A stretch of 64,000 nucleotides of DNA, taken from contig JAGUVW010000021.1 in the NCBI GenBank assembly GCA_020062665.1, positions 101,672-165,671 of the forward strand, given 5' to 3'. Positions 46,298-54,874 of this stretch are shown piece after piece (the first letter of the stretch is position 1; each line of letters opens with the position of its first letter). Made by a program: the position numbers and the translations under genes. Under the pieces are notes generated by a model. It did not search any database, was not told the origin of the DNA, and saw only the letters and a program-made list of their open reading frames with translations. The stretch is from Pseudomonadales bacterium (GTDB taxonomy: Bacteria; Pseudomonadota; Gammaproteobacteria; Pseudomonadales; Ketobacteraceae).

Positions 46298-48733
46298 ATG
46301 CCCCCAGACTCCCGACGACAGCGCTGGCTCCAATCTGTTTGCGGATCGAGCCGATGGTTTATTGCTGTCGCCGTACTGCTGTTGGGCTGGGCCGGCAACG
46401 TGCTGGCGTCCCCCGAACCGGTCAACGCCAATGCTGTAACGGAACTCGTGCTGGGCCGGCACCTGATGGTGCTCGTGGATGACACCAATCTGCTCAACAT
46501 CGATGATATTCGCCGCCCGGAATATGAGCGCCGCTTCGAGCCGGTGTTCGTGGACACGCCCTATTACGGCCGCACCCATTCCACCTACTGGTTTCGCCTT
46601 CAGCTGGCCTTCGATCAGCCTGGCGATCCGCGCCTGATCGAAATCGCCTACCCGCACCTCCGCCAGATCACCCTGTACCAGCAAACCAACGGCGGCCCGC
46701 TCAAAGTCACCGAGTCGGGCTATTCCGTGGCCCTGGACGATCGCAGTCACTGCCTGCGTTTCTGCTTCATTGTGAAAGGTGAAGCCGGCATCCACACCCT
46801 GTATTTCCGCGTCAAAACCGATTCGCCGCTATTTCTGCCCATCACCCTGCGCTCGCCCGAGGAGCAGCTGCTGAGCGAGCGCATATCCATGGGCAGTGCC
46901 ACTTTTTTCTATGGCGCGTTCATCGTCATGGCGCTGTTCAACCTGTTCGTGTACTTCTCCACCCAGGAACGCAGCTACCTGATCTATGTCATTTACATCA
47001 CGTCCCTGGTGATCTGGACGTCGTCCCACGATGGCCTGCTGCGGGAACTGGTGTTGCAGCAGTACGGCAACCTGGCCTCCTACACCACCCATTTCCTGCT
47101 GACGTTGCTACCGGTGATTTTCGGCGCCCTGTTCTGCCAGACGTTTCTGAAAACCCGCGAAACCATGCCGCTGCATCACCGGCTGTTTTCGTTCCTGATT
47201 GCACTGTGTCTGGTGGATGTGCTGATGGTGCTGATCACCGGGCGCATGGTGTTGCCCAATTCGGTGAACCTGCTGTCGGTGACGTTCTCGGTGGCGGGCC
47301 TGTCAGCGAGTATCCTGGGCTGGATGCGAGGGCTGAAAACCGCGCGTTTCTTCCTCACTGCGTGGGTCGCCGTCATCCTGGGCATGCTGATGTGGGTGCT
47401 GACCATTTCCGGCGTGCTACCGTTCAATCCGCTCACCGCGTTTGGCGTGCATGTGGGCGCGCTGCTGGAAACTATTCTGCTGTCGCTGGCTCTGGGCGAT
47501 CGCATCAATGTGCTGCAGGCCGAGCGCATTCAGGTGGAACAGGATGCAATCCGCAAGCTGGAAGAATCCAACCAGAAACTGGAAGCCAGCAATCGCTTCA
47601 AGGATGAATTCCTCTCCACCGTGAGCCATGAACTGCGCACGCCCATGAACGGCATCGTGGGTGCCACCGAACTGCTGGAACACACCTTGCTGAATTCCGA
47701 GCAGTTCAAATATCTTTCTACCATCAACCGCTCCAGCCGCGACATGCTGGCGATGGTGGAAAACATTCTGACCTACACCCAGTTCGAAGCCGGCACCGCG
47801 GCCGTCAGCAATCAGGCGATCAAGCTGCGCAAACTGCTGGATGAAATCGCTGCGCACTACCGGGGGCGCGCCGCCGTGCAACAGCTGGATTTCCGCTATT
47901 TCATCGATCCGACGATTCCGGATGACGTGGTGGGGGATCAGGACAAGCTCAAGCTGCTGCTGGAACATCTGCTGGACAACGCCGCAAAGTTCACCGACCA
48001 CGGCCAGATCCGTTTTGACATTACTGTCGACGACGAGCACACGCACGCGCGGGAAATCTGGCTGCGATTCGTGATAAAGGACACAGGCTGCGGCGTACCG
48101 GAATCACTGCAGAAGGAAATTTTCGATTCATTCAAGCAAGCCGATGGTTCCATGACCCGACGCAAGGGCGGCCTGGGCATCGGCCTGGCCTTGTGCAAGC
48201 GCATCGTGGACATTCTGCAGGGACAGATGATTTTCAAATCCGCCGCCCAGCAAGGCACAACCGTGGTGGTGACGCTGCCCTTCCAGCCCTGCATGACTTC
48301 AATTGAAATTGCACCGGATCAGATCGTGCCCACCATCGATCCCGCCACCGTGGACGTGCTGGTGGTGGAAGACAACTACGTCAACAAACTGGTGCTGGAA
48401 GGTTTTCTGAAGAAACTCGGCTTCAATGTCTTCACCGCCGAAAACGGCAAGGAAGCCGTTGCGATGCTGGAAAAAAGATTGTTCAACCTGATCCTGATGG
48501 ATTGCCAGATGCCGGTGATGGATGGATTTGAAGCCACGCGGCAGACACGCCAGCTCACCAATGCCAACGCCACGATACCGATCATCGCGGTGACAGCTAA
48601 CGCCAATCCGGGCGACCGCGAACGCTGCATCGCCGCCGGCATGAATGACTATATGAAAAAGCCGTTCTCGCAGACCACGCTGGTGGCCGCCATCAATCGC
48701 TGGCTGGGATTCCGCAGCGGCTCCGCGCGTTAG
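46298..48733 (+). CDS. hybrid sensor histidine kinase with 7TMR-DISM sensor and receiver domain
   Basis: An 811-residue membrane protein. After an N-terminal helix (residues about 18-34) comes a periplasmic DISMED2-type domain to about 190, seven helices to about 400 (opening with FFYGAFIVMALFNLFVYFST), a coiled-coil, HisKA with the histidine near 443 in TVSHELRTPMNGIVGATE, HATPase_c with LLDNAAKFTDH and GGLGIGLALCKRI, and a receiver domain with DVLVVEDNYVNK, LILMDCQMPVMDGFE and YMKKPF. It signals probably through a separate Hpt protein, which is not in the window. Its promoter is shared with the divergent peroxidase operon. Confidence 0.92.
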   Translation: MPPDSRRQRWLQSVCGSSRWFIAVAVLLLGWAGNVLASPEPVNANAVTELVLGRHLMVLVDDTNLLNIDDIRRPEYERRFEPVFVDTPYYGRTHSTYWFRLQLAFDQPGDPRLIEIAYPHLRQITLYQQTNGGPLKVTESGYSVALDDRSHCLRFCFIVKGEAGIHTLYFRVKTDSPLFLPITLRSPEEQLLSERISMGSATFFYGAFIVMALFNLFVYFSTQERSYLIYVIYITSLVIWTSSHDGLLRELVLQQYGNLASYTTHFLLTLLPVIFGALFCQTFLKTRETMPLHHRLFSFLIALCLVDVLMVLITGRMVLPNSVNLLSVTFSVAGLSASILGWMRGLKTARFFLTAWVAVILGMLMWVLTISGVLPFNPLTAFGVHVGALLETILLSLALGDRINVLQAERIQVEQDAIRKLEESNQKLEASNRFKDEFLSTVSHELRTPMNGIVGATELLEHTLLNSEQFKYLSTINRSSRDMLAMVENILTYTQFEAGTAAVSNQAIKLRKLLDEIAAHYRGRAAVQQLDFRYFIDPTIPDDVVGDQDKLKLLLEHLLDNAAKFTDHGQIRFDITVDDEHTHAREIWLRFVIKDTGCGVPESLQKEIFDSFKQADGSMTRRKGGLGIGLALCKRIVDILQGQMIFKSAAQQGTTVVVTLPFQPCMTSIEIAPDQIVPTIDPATVDVLVVEDNYVNKLVLEGFLKKLGFNVFTAENGKEAVAMLEKRLFNLILMDCQMPVMDGFEATRQTRQLTNANATIPIIAVTANANPGDRERCIAAGMNDYMKKPFSQTTLVAAINRWLGFRSGSAR

Positions 48734-50055
48734 CGGGGCAACTGGATATCAAACCGGGCGCCCCCCAACGTTGACGTGTCGATGGCCAGCGTGCCGCCAT
48801 AGGCTGCCACGATGTCCGCCACCACCGCCAGACCAATGCCCTGCCCCGGCGACTGCTCGTCGCGCCGTACACCCCGCTGCAATATCCGGCTGCGTTCCGC
48901 TGCGGGAATGTCTTCACCATCGTTCTCGATTACCAGCCGGCAGTGGCGATCATCGATTGACGCTGTCAGCCGCACCTGGCCATTGCCGTGCTTGCAGGCG
49001 TTGTCCAGCAGATTGCCGATCAGTTCGAAGGCATCGCCTTCTTCCAGCGGAATGCGCGCCTGCTCCGGCCACTGCCAGGTGATATCCGGCTTTTTGTCGG
49101 CGTAGACTTTCTGCAATGCGGCTGCCAGTTTTGGCACCACACCGTCCAGCGCAGTGCCCTGGGTTTGCAAGGCCGGCGCAGCTGTCATCGCCCGTCGCAA
49201 CTGATAGCTGATGATGTCATCCATGCGACCGATCTGCTGCTGCAACAACGGCGCACTTTTTTCATGATCTTCAAGGTCGAGCCCGCGAATCACTGCCAGC
49301 GGTGTTTTCAGACTGTGCGCCAGATCACCCAGACTGTTCTGGTAACGTTCACGCTGATTACGCTCGTGAGCCAGCAAGCGGTTGAAATTGTGCACCACTG
49401 GCCGCACTTCCAGCGGATAGTTGCCTTCGATGGCTGGACGTTCGCCCTGCTCCACCGCACGCACGGCATCAGCCAGTCGGTTGAACGGCCGAAAGCCCAG
49501 ATACAGCATCAGAAACACCAGCAACACCGACACACAGATAAGCCCGCCGAGCCACTGCCACAACGCGGTTTCAAATCCCTTGATCTGGGCCTGATAGGGC
49601 GCGTCGGATTCCCACACCATAAAGGAAAACGGCGTTTCCTTTTTGCGGTGCTCCCACAGCACGGTGAACACTGCGCGGAAATAGCGCTGCTGCTGCACCT
49701 CGATTTCATCGAAATACCACTGCCCCGGCACCGCGTACGGATCAGCCACCTTGCCCATACCGATATAGGATTGCGAACGCCACACCGGCTTGCCGGCACT
49801 GGTGATCTGGGCGATCAGGCCGGACTGCAGCTGATTGAAGCGGGGTTCAGCAAGGAGCTGCGGCACCACGAGTTTGCCGTTGCGATACTCCGACACCGAC
49901 AGCAAGGCATACACATGCAGTTTCAGCTGTTCCTGGGCACGGTCACGCAGTGCAGTATCGAAGGACTGGCGCAAGATCCAGCCGGCGCTGACCGCAAACA
50001 GCGCCAGCAGCAAGGTCGTGACCAGCAGGAAGCGGACTTTGAGTGACGCCAGCAA
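48730..50055 (-). CDS. sensor histidine kinase, PhoQ-like
   Basis: A 441-residue inner-membrane kinase: TM1 at 8-26, a periplasmic domain to about 165, TM2 near 170-190, a HAMP region, and a histidine box LGDLAHSLKTPLAVIRGLDL that is typical of PhoQ. HATPase_c has LIGNLLDNACKHG, ENDGEDIP and GIGLAVVADI. The start is TTG at 50055, directly after the regulator's stop codon. PhoQ members sense divalent cations and cationic peptides; whether this one does is unknown. It ends four bases inside the convergent hybrid kinase gene. Confidence 0.88.
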   Translation of the reverse strand: MLASLKVRFLLVTTLLLALFAVSAGWILRQSFDTALRDRAQEQLKLHVYALLSVSEYRNGKLVVPQLLAEPRFNQLQSGLIAQITSAGKPVWRSQSYIGMGKVADPYAVPGQWYFDEIEVQQQRYFRAVFTVLWEHRKKETPFSFMVWESDAPYQAQIKGFETALWQWLGGLICVSVLLVFLMLYLGFRPFNRLADAVRAVEQGERPAIEGNYPLEVRPVVHNFNRLLAHERNQRERYQNSLGDLAHSLKTPLAVIRGLDLEDHEKSAPLLQQQIGRMDDIISYQLRRAMTAAPALQTQGTALDGVVPKLAAALQKVYADKKPDITWQWPEQARIPLEEGDAFELIGNLLDNACKHGNGQVRLTASIDDRHCRLVIENDGEDIPAAERSRILQRGVRRDEQSPGQGIGLAVVADIVAAYGGTLAIDTSTLGGARFDIQLPR

Positions 50056-50730
50056 TCATTTCTCCAGCGCGAAACGGTAACCGCGCCCGCGCAAGGTTTC
50101 GATGGGTTTGAGTGAATTGTCGGGATCGAGCTTTTTGCGCAAACGCCCCACGAACACTTCGAGCGTATTGCTGTCGCGATCGAAATCCTGTTCGTAGATA
50201 TGCTCGGTAAGCTCGGTTTTGGACACCACCTCACCGGGGCGCAGCATCAGGTATTCCAGCACCTTGTATTCAAAGGTCATCAGTTCAATGGCGCCACCAT
50301 TCACCGTGACAGACTGGCCAGCGGTATCCAGCACTACCGGGCCAAACACCAGCTGAGGCTTGGCATGGCCAGCGGAACGGCGGATCAGCGCATTCAGGCG
50401 TGCCAGCACTTCTTCCATGGCGAACGGCTTGGTGACGTAATCATCCGCGCCGGCTTCCAGTCCGTTCACCTTGTCCTGCCAGTGATCGCGGGCCGTCAGA
50501 ATCAGAACGGGAAAATTGCGTTCCTCTTTGCGCAGCGTGCGGATCAGTTCGATGCCCGACAGCTTGGGCAGCCCCAGATCGATGATGGCGATATCGCAGG
50601 GATATTCACGGCCACAATACAGGCCTTCTTCACCGTCCTTGGCTTCATCCACGGTATAACCTTTTTTGCGCAGCGCCGCGCACAACTGTTCCCGCAGATG
50701 CTGTTCGTCTTCCACCACCAGTACACGCAT
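50056..50730 (-). CDS. OmpR-family response regulator, PhoP-like
   Basis: A 224-residue regulator. MRVLVVEDEQHLREQLCAAL opens the receiver domain; the phosphorylated aspartate is in IAIIDLGLPKLSGIELIRTL and the lysine in DYVTKPFAMEE. The DNA-binding wing ends with LKPIETLRGRGYRF. It is cotranscribed with the kinase (no gap) and follows the PepSY gene by six bases. PhoP rather than QseB is favoured by the kinase partner. Confidence 0.9.
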   Translation of the reverse strand: MRVLVVEDEQHLREQLCAALRKKGYTVDEAKDGEEGLYCGREYPCDIAIIDLGLPKLSGIELIRTLRKEERNFPVLILTARDHWQDKVNGLEAGADDYVTKPFAMEEVLARLNALIRRSAGHAKPQLVFGPVVLDTAGQSVTVNGGAIELMTFEYKVLEYLMLRPGEVVSKTELTEHIYEQDFDRDSNTLEVFVGRLRKKLDPDNSLKPIETLRGRGYRFALEK

Positions 50731-50736
50731 GTCCGT

Positions 50737-51069
50737 TCAACCACCCATCCGGCCGGTTTCCGCGTCCACCATCACGGTACGCACGCGGCCCTCCGGCAAT
50801 AACACTTTCACCCGATACATGATCCGGCCCTTTTTTTCCTGACGATTCACCGACAGCACCTTGCCGCCGGTACTGCGCTCCACAATGCGGGCCGCCCCTG
50901 CGCCGTCGATCTGCGCCAGCAGCAGCGGTGCAGCGGCAGCGCGGTTGTGTGACGGCTTTGCATGTACCGGCGCCACCACCATCAGCAACAACGCCAGCAG
51001 CAACAGCATTCCACGCTTACTGAGTGTGATGATGGACAAGGGCTTTCCTCGCAGAGTCTGAAATTTCAT
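50737..51069 (-). CDS. secreted PepSY domain protein
   Basis: A 110-residue exported protein. The signal peptide is about residues 1-37 with the helix LLLLALLLMVV and a cleavage site near APVHA. The rest has ARIVERSTGGKVLSVNRQEK and VMVDAETGRMGG, the PepSY form. PepSY genes often head PhoPQ-type operons and may tune the sensor. A tandem CTGAA repeat upstream fits autoregulation. Confidence 0.82.
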   Translation of the reverse strand: MKFQTLRGKPLSIITLSKRGMLLLLALLLMVVAPVHAKPSHNRAAAAPLLLAQIDGAGAARIVERSTGGKVLSVNRQEKKGRIMYRVKVLLPEGRVRTVMVDAETGRMGG

Positions 51070-51098
51070 TTATTTCCCCTGGATTTTATGCACAGCGC

Positions 51099-51114
51099 CT
51101 GAACACAGTCTGAA
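51099..51114. promoter_or_regulatory. putative tandem response-regulator box
   Basis: CTGAA, six bases, CTGAA: two direct repeats spaced one helical turn, the layout of OmpR-family boxes such as PmrA CTTAA-N6-CTTAA. It is 30 bp upstream of the PepSY-phoPQ-like operon. Confidence 0.45.
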
Positions 51115-51290
51115 TCCGCTGCGCAATGTTGAGGCCGCTGCTGCCTGATCATGTGGCATGGTCGCCGGTTCCGGATTGGAAATTCATTCGTTTTTCATCA
51201 TCTTAGCAATCAGACGCGACAATGGCACGCATGATGCTTTGATCACACTGCGAAAGCGTTACTAAACAACGTCATCACTGGAGGTGCACC

Positions 51291-51398
51291 ATGTCATTCA
51301 AGGACTCAGCTCACGTGTTGTTTGAGATCACTCATCCGGATCAGTCTGACGTATTCAGCGCACTGCGCGAATACCTCGAAAACATGTACTTTGGGTAG
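51291..51398 (+). CDS. small protein of 35 residues
   Basis: ATG at 51291 is preceded by GGAGGTG at ideal spacing and opens a 35-codon frame (MSFKDSAHVLFEIT...ENMYFG), ending TAG at 51398. A strong terminator follows 45 bp later, so the unit is a self-contained monocistron between the PepSY operon and the light-response operon. The peptide is acidic, has no transmembrane helix and could form an amphipathic helix in its second half. I do not recognise it. Confidence 0.65.
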   Translation: MSFKDSAHVLFEITHPDQSDVFSALREYLENMYFG

Positions 51399-51442
51399 CA
51401 CCTGAACAAGCCAGACCTATCTCTTCCCGTCTTGAACACTTT

Positions 51443-51466
51443 GCCGGCGCCCGCCGGCTTTTTTTT
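51443..51466 (+). terminator. rho-independent terminator of the small-protein gene
   Basis: GCCGGC, four-base loop GCCC and GCCGGC, then eight T residues. Confidence 0.92.
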
Positions 51467-51505
51467 GCCTCCAATTCAGTCATTTAGCGCTCGCCTGGCC
51501 GCAGG

Positions 51506-51534
51506 TTGACAGAATCCGCGAATCGGCATAGGAT
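51506..51534 (+). promoter_or_regulatory. sigma70-type promoter of the photolyase operon
   Basis: TTGACA (51506-51511), 17 bp, TAGGAT (51529-51534). Transcription would begin near 51541. A repressor-sized inverted repeat follows directly. Confidence 0.7.
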
Positions 51535-51537
51535 TTA

Positions 51538-51565
51538 TTTTGTCTAGGACATACATTGGACAAAA
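51538..51565. promoter_or_regulatory. inverted repeat operator at the photolyase operon start
   Basis: TTTTGTC (51538-51544) and GACAAAA (51559-51565) are perfect arms 14 bp apart, over the expected start of transcription. This fits an operator for a repressor such as the MerR-B12 protein coded at the end of the operon. Confidence 0.55.
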
Positions 51566-52530
51566 TGATGAATACCAAGATTCCTGTAGCCATCAGCCGC
51601 TGCCTGCTGGGTGAAAACGTCCGCTATAACGGTGATCACAAGCACAATCGATTCTGCACGGGCGTATTGGCTGAATACTTTGAATTCGTGCCCGTTTGCC
51701 CGGAAGTCGAGGCCGGCATGTCGATTCCCCGCAAGCCGATCCGGCTGGTGTTGCAACCGGATGCCCAGATCCGCGCCCTGGAAAGTGACAACGCTGCTAA
51801 GGATGTCACAACAGATCTGTCAAAGCAGGCTGATTACTTTGTCCAGGACAACAAAACCGTCGCCGGCTTCATTGCCACACCGAACTCCCCCAGTTGCGGC
51901 CTGTTCGGGGTAAAGCTGTATCTGCCCAACGGCAACCCCGTCAACAAGACTGCCGGACTGTTCAGCGCACGGCTGCAGCAGCTGAACCCCCTGCTGCCCA
52001 TGGAAGAGGCAGGCCGCCTGAACGACCCCGGCCTGCGGGAAAACTTCATCCTGCGGGTGTACACCTACCACCGCTGGCAACTCCTCAACCAGGAGCCGCT
52101 CACTGCCCGCGCGCTGGTGGACTTTCACACCCGTCACAAATATCTGCTGATGGCGCACCACCCGGCTGCGTACACCACGCTGGGGCAGCTGGTGGCCGGA
52201 GCGGGCCAGGCCGACATCGCGGCGCTGGGCAAGGAATACATCACTGTGCTGATGAATGCGCTGGCCAATCCCGCGCCCCGTCAGCGTCACTGCAACGTGC
52301 TGCATCACCTGATGGGCTATCTGAAGAAGCTGATCGATCTGCGCGACAAGCAGGAACTGCTGGGCAGCATTGAAGATTATCGCCACGGCATCGTGCCGCT
52401 GATCGTGCCGCTCGCGCTGCTGCGTCATCATCTTGAGCGCTGGCGTGAGCAACAGCAATATCTTCTCAATCAGGTTTACCTGAATCCCTACCCCCATCGG
52501 CTGGGTCTGCGCAGCCAGGTGCATCCATGA
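51565..52530 (+). CDS. YbgA-like protein (DUF523 and DUF1722)
   Basis: A 321-residue two-domain protein: DUF523 at about 5-150 with ISRCLLGENVRYNGDHKHN, VPVCPEVEAGM and ATPNSPSCGLFGVK, whose cysteines may bind a metal or cluster, and DUF1722 at about 190-305 with LVDFHTRHKYLLMAHHP. E. coli YbgA lies next to the photolyase phr in the same way. Function unknown but tied to photolyases. The start could also be TTG at 51556, which has AGGA six bases upstream. The end overlaps phr by ATGA. Confidence 0.9.
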   Translation: MMNTKIPVAISRCLLGENVRYNGDHKHNRFCTGVLAEYFEFVPVCPEVEAGMSIPRKPIRLVLQPDAQIRALESDNAAKDVTTDLSKQADYFVQDNKTVAGFIATPNSPSCGLFGVKLYLPNGNPVNKTAGLFSARLQQLNPLLPMEEAGRLNDPGLRENFILRVYTYHRWQLLNQEPLTARALVDFHTRHKYLLMAHHPAAYTTLGQLVAGAGQADIAALGKEYITVLMNALANPAPRQRHCNVLHHLMGYLKKLIDLRDKQELLGSIEDYRHGIVPLIVPLALLRHHLERWREQQQYLLNQVYLNPYPHRLGLRSQVHP

Positions 52531-53951
52531 CTGTCGCCGTCTGGTTCCGCAACGATCTGCGGGTACATGACAACCCCGCCCTGTTCGAGGCCTGTCGCAG
52601 TACTGGCGACGTGGTTGCGCTGTATCTGCATACACCGGAACAGTGGCGCGATCACGACATGGGACTGAACAAGCAGCGTTTCATTCTGGAAAACGTCGTT
52701 GCCCTGTCGAAAGAGCTTGCCAAGCTGAACATTCCCCTGCTGGCCATTTCCATTGCCCGTTTTGCCGACTGTGCTCGCGCGCTGGAGAACATCTGCCGGG
52801 AACAGGGTATTACTGCCCTGCATTTCAACGAAGAATACGAGCTGAATGAGCTGCACCGCGACACGCAGGTGTTCGCTGCGCTTTCGCGCGTGGGTGTTGC
52901 AGTACACCGCCATCAGGATCAGGTAATGCTGGCGCCGGGATCGGTACTCACCGGACAGGGCCAGCCGTTCCGCGTGTTCACGCCCTTCAAGCGCTGCTGG
53001 CTGAAACTGGTGCAGGAATCGTCGATTCAGCCACTGCCGATTCCGAAAAAGCGTCGCGCCATTGTACTGGCTCCCACCGCAGTGGAACTGATTGAAAGCT
53101 GGGTGCCGGCGCAACCTGCCAACGCATTCTGGCCCGCCGGAAGCGAGGAAGCCCTACATCGGCTCGATGATTTCGTTGCACAACGCATCGCGCAATACGA
53201 CGCCCAACGGGATTTTCCCGCCCTGGATGGCACCAGCCAGCTGTCGGCCTATCTGGCGGTGGGCGCGATCTCTGCACGCACCTGCTTTCATGCTGCGCTG
53301 AGCGCCAATCACTTCGAATGGGATTCCGGCAACAAGGGCATTCAAACCTGGATCAGTGAACTGATCTGGCGGGAGTTCTACAAGCATCTAAGTTACAACT
53401 TTCCCGATGTGTGCAAGGGCAAAGCGTTTCAGCCGCACACCGATCTGATTCCCTGGCAGCGGAATCCGAAATTGTTCAACGCCTGGTGCGAAGGCCGGAC
53501 AGGCTATCCCATTGTCGATGCGGCAATGCGTCAGCTGATTACGACCGGCTGGATGCACAACCGGTTGCGGATGGTGGTGGCCATGTTTCTCACCAAGCAT
53601 CTGTTTATGGATTGGCGTTTGGGCGAAGCCTTCTTTATGCAGCATCTGATCGACGGCGATTTCTCCGCCAACAACGGTGGCTGGCAGTGGAGTGCATCCA
53701 CCGGCGCCGACGCCGCGCCCTATTTCCGTGTATTCAATCCCACCCGACAGTCCGAGCGTTTCGATGCAGAAGGCGAATTTATCCGCCGCTGGTTGCCGGA
53801 GCTGTCCAGCCTGCATCGTTCGCAGATCCATGATCCATCACCGCTGGAGCGTCAGCTGTGCGGCTACCCTGCACCGGTTGTGGATCACCGCACCGCAGTG
53901 GAACGGGTGAAGGCAGAGTTTCAAAACGTGAAGACCTCGGAGTTCGCATGA
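52527..53951 (+). CDS. phrB: deoxyribodipyrimidine photolyase
   Basis: A 474-residue class I CPD photolyase. The antenna domain begins VAVWFRNDLRVHDNPALFEA; the FAD-binding helical domain has WISELIWREFYKHLSYNFPD, GRTGYPIVDAAMRQLITTGW, MHNRLRMVVAMFLTKHLFMDW, and GGWQWSASTGADAAPYFRVF. The substrate-binding Trp and electron-transfer regions appear complete. It repairs cyclobutane pyrimidine dimers with blue light. It shares ATGA overlaps with both neighbours, so translation is coupled. Confidence 0.96.
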   Translation: MTVAVWFRNDLRVHDNPALFEACRSTGDVVALYLHTPEQWRDHDMGLNKQRFILENVVALSKELAKLNIPLLAISIARFADCARALENICREQGITALHFNEEYELNELHRDTQVFAALSRVGVAVHRHQDQVMLAPGSVLTGQGQPFRVFTPFKRCWLKLVQESSIQPLPIPKKRRAIVLAPTAVELIESWVPAQPANAFWPAGSEEALHRLDDFVAQRIAQYDAQRDFPALDGTSQLSAYLAVGAISARTCFHAALSANHFEWDSGNKGIQTWISELIWREFYKHLSYNFPDVCKGKAFQPHTDLIPWQRNPKLFNAWCEGRTGYPIVDAAMRQLITTGWMHNRLRMVVAMFLTKHLFMDWRLGEAFFMQHLIDGDFSANNGGWQWSASTGADAAPYFRVFNPTRQSERFDAEGEFIRRWLPELSSLHRSQIHDPSPLERQLCGYPAPVVDHRTAVERVKAEFQNVKTSEFA

Positions 53952-54874
53952 ACAGCCAAACCTGGTACCACTACTTTCTGCTCTGGTTCGACAGCGAAGC
54001 CGCCGAGGTCGGTAACAGCGAACAGGTGAACTGGCTGCGCTGCATTCCATTTGCGCTGATGCATCTGGCCTGTTTTGCGGTGATCTGGGTGGGCAGCAGC
54101 GCCTTCGCAATCGGTTTTTGCGTTGCCTTCTTCTGGTTGCGCATGTTCGCCATCACCGCGTTCTATCATCGCTATTTCTCTCATCGCAGTTTCCAGACAT
54201 CGCGCATTGCCCAGTTTATTTTTGCGGTGCTGGGGAACATGTCGGCGCAACGGGGGCCGCTGTGGTGGGCAGGCCATCATCGCCACCACCATCAGCATTC
54301 TGATCAGGCATTGGATCTGCACTCCCCGGTGCAACGCAGTTTCTGGTGGTCGCACATGGGCTGGTTTACCTGCGATGCATCGTTCAAGACACCGTACGAT
54401 CGCATTCGCGACTTCACGAAGTATCCCGAGCTGGTGTTTCTGAATCGCTACGATTCCCTGGTGCCAGCCATCACGCTGCTGGGGATCTATCTGCTGGGTG
54501 AAGCGCTGGCGCTGTGGGCACCGGCACTGGAAACCAATGGGCTGCAGCTGCTGACCTGGGGATTCTTCATTTCCACCACGCTGCTGTTTCACTCCACCGT
54601 CACCATCAATTCACTGGCCCATGTGTGGGGCAAACGTCGCTTCAATACCGACGACAACAGCCGCAACAACTTCTGGCTGGCATTGATCACGTTGGGTGAA
54701 GGCTGGCACAACAACCACCATCACTATCCTGTGTCGGCCCGCCATGGTTTTGGCCGCTGGGAGCTGGATATCACCTATCTGTTGCTGTGGGCGATGAGCA
54801 AGGTTGGCCTGATCTGGGCATTGAAGCCGATTCCCGCTCGCGTGCAGGATGAAATGAAGAGGATCGCATCATGA
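53948..54874 (+). CDS. acyl-CoA (stearoyl-type) fatty acid desaturase
   Basis: A 308-residue membrane di-iron desaturase. The three histidine boxes are HRYFSH (H74-H79), HHRHHHQHSD (from H110) and HNNHHH near 258. Four hydrophobic stretches fit the desaturase fold. It introduces a cis double bond, probably delta-9, into a fatty acyl chain, and is placed between photolyase and an FAD oxidoreductase, in a group that alters membrane lipids. The ATG at 53948 overlaps the phrB stop. Confidence 0.92.
   Translation: MNSQTWYHYFLLWFDSEAAEVGNSEQVNWLRCIPFALMHLACFAVIWVGSSAFAIGFCVAFFWLRMFAITAFYHRYFSHRSFQTSRIAQFIFAVLGNMSAQRGPLWWAGHHRHHHQHSDQALDLHSPVQRSFWWSHMGWFTCDASFKTPYDRIRDFTKYPELVFLNRYDSLVPAITLLGIYLLGEALALWAPALETNGLQLLTWGFFISTTLLFHSTVTINSLAHVWGKRRFNTDDNSRNNFWLALITLGEGWHNNHHHYPVSARHGFGRWELDITYLLLWAMSKVGLIWALKPIPARVQDEMKRIAS

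Noticed and set aside
48988..50046. 352-codon open frame on the plus strand
   Set aside because: Antisense to the PhoQ-like kinase, no recognisable features.
51291..51466. considered as a non-coding RNA with terminator
   Set aside because: The strong RBS and intact frame make a small protein the better reading, though the RNA option stays open.
53921..54592. 223-codon minus-strand frame
   Set aside because: Antisense to the desaturase with three histidine boxes.
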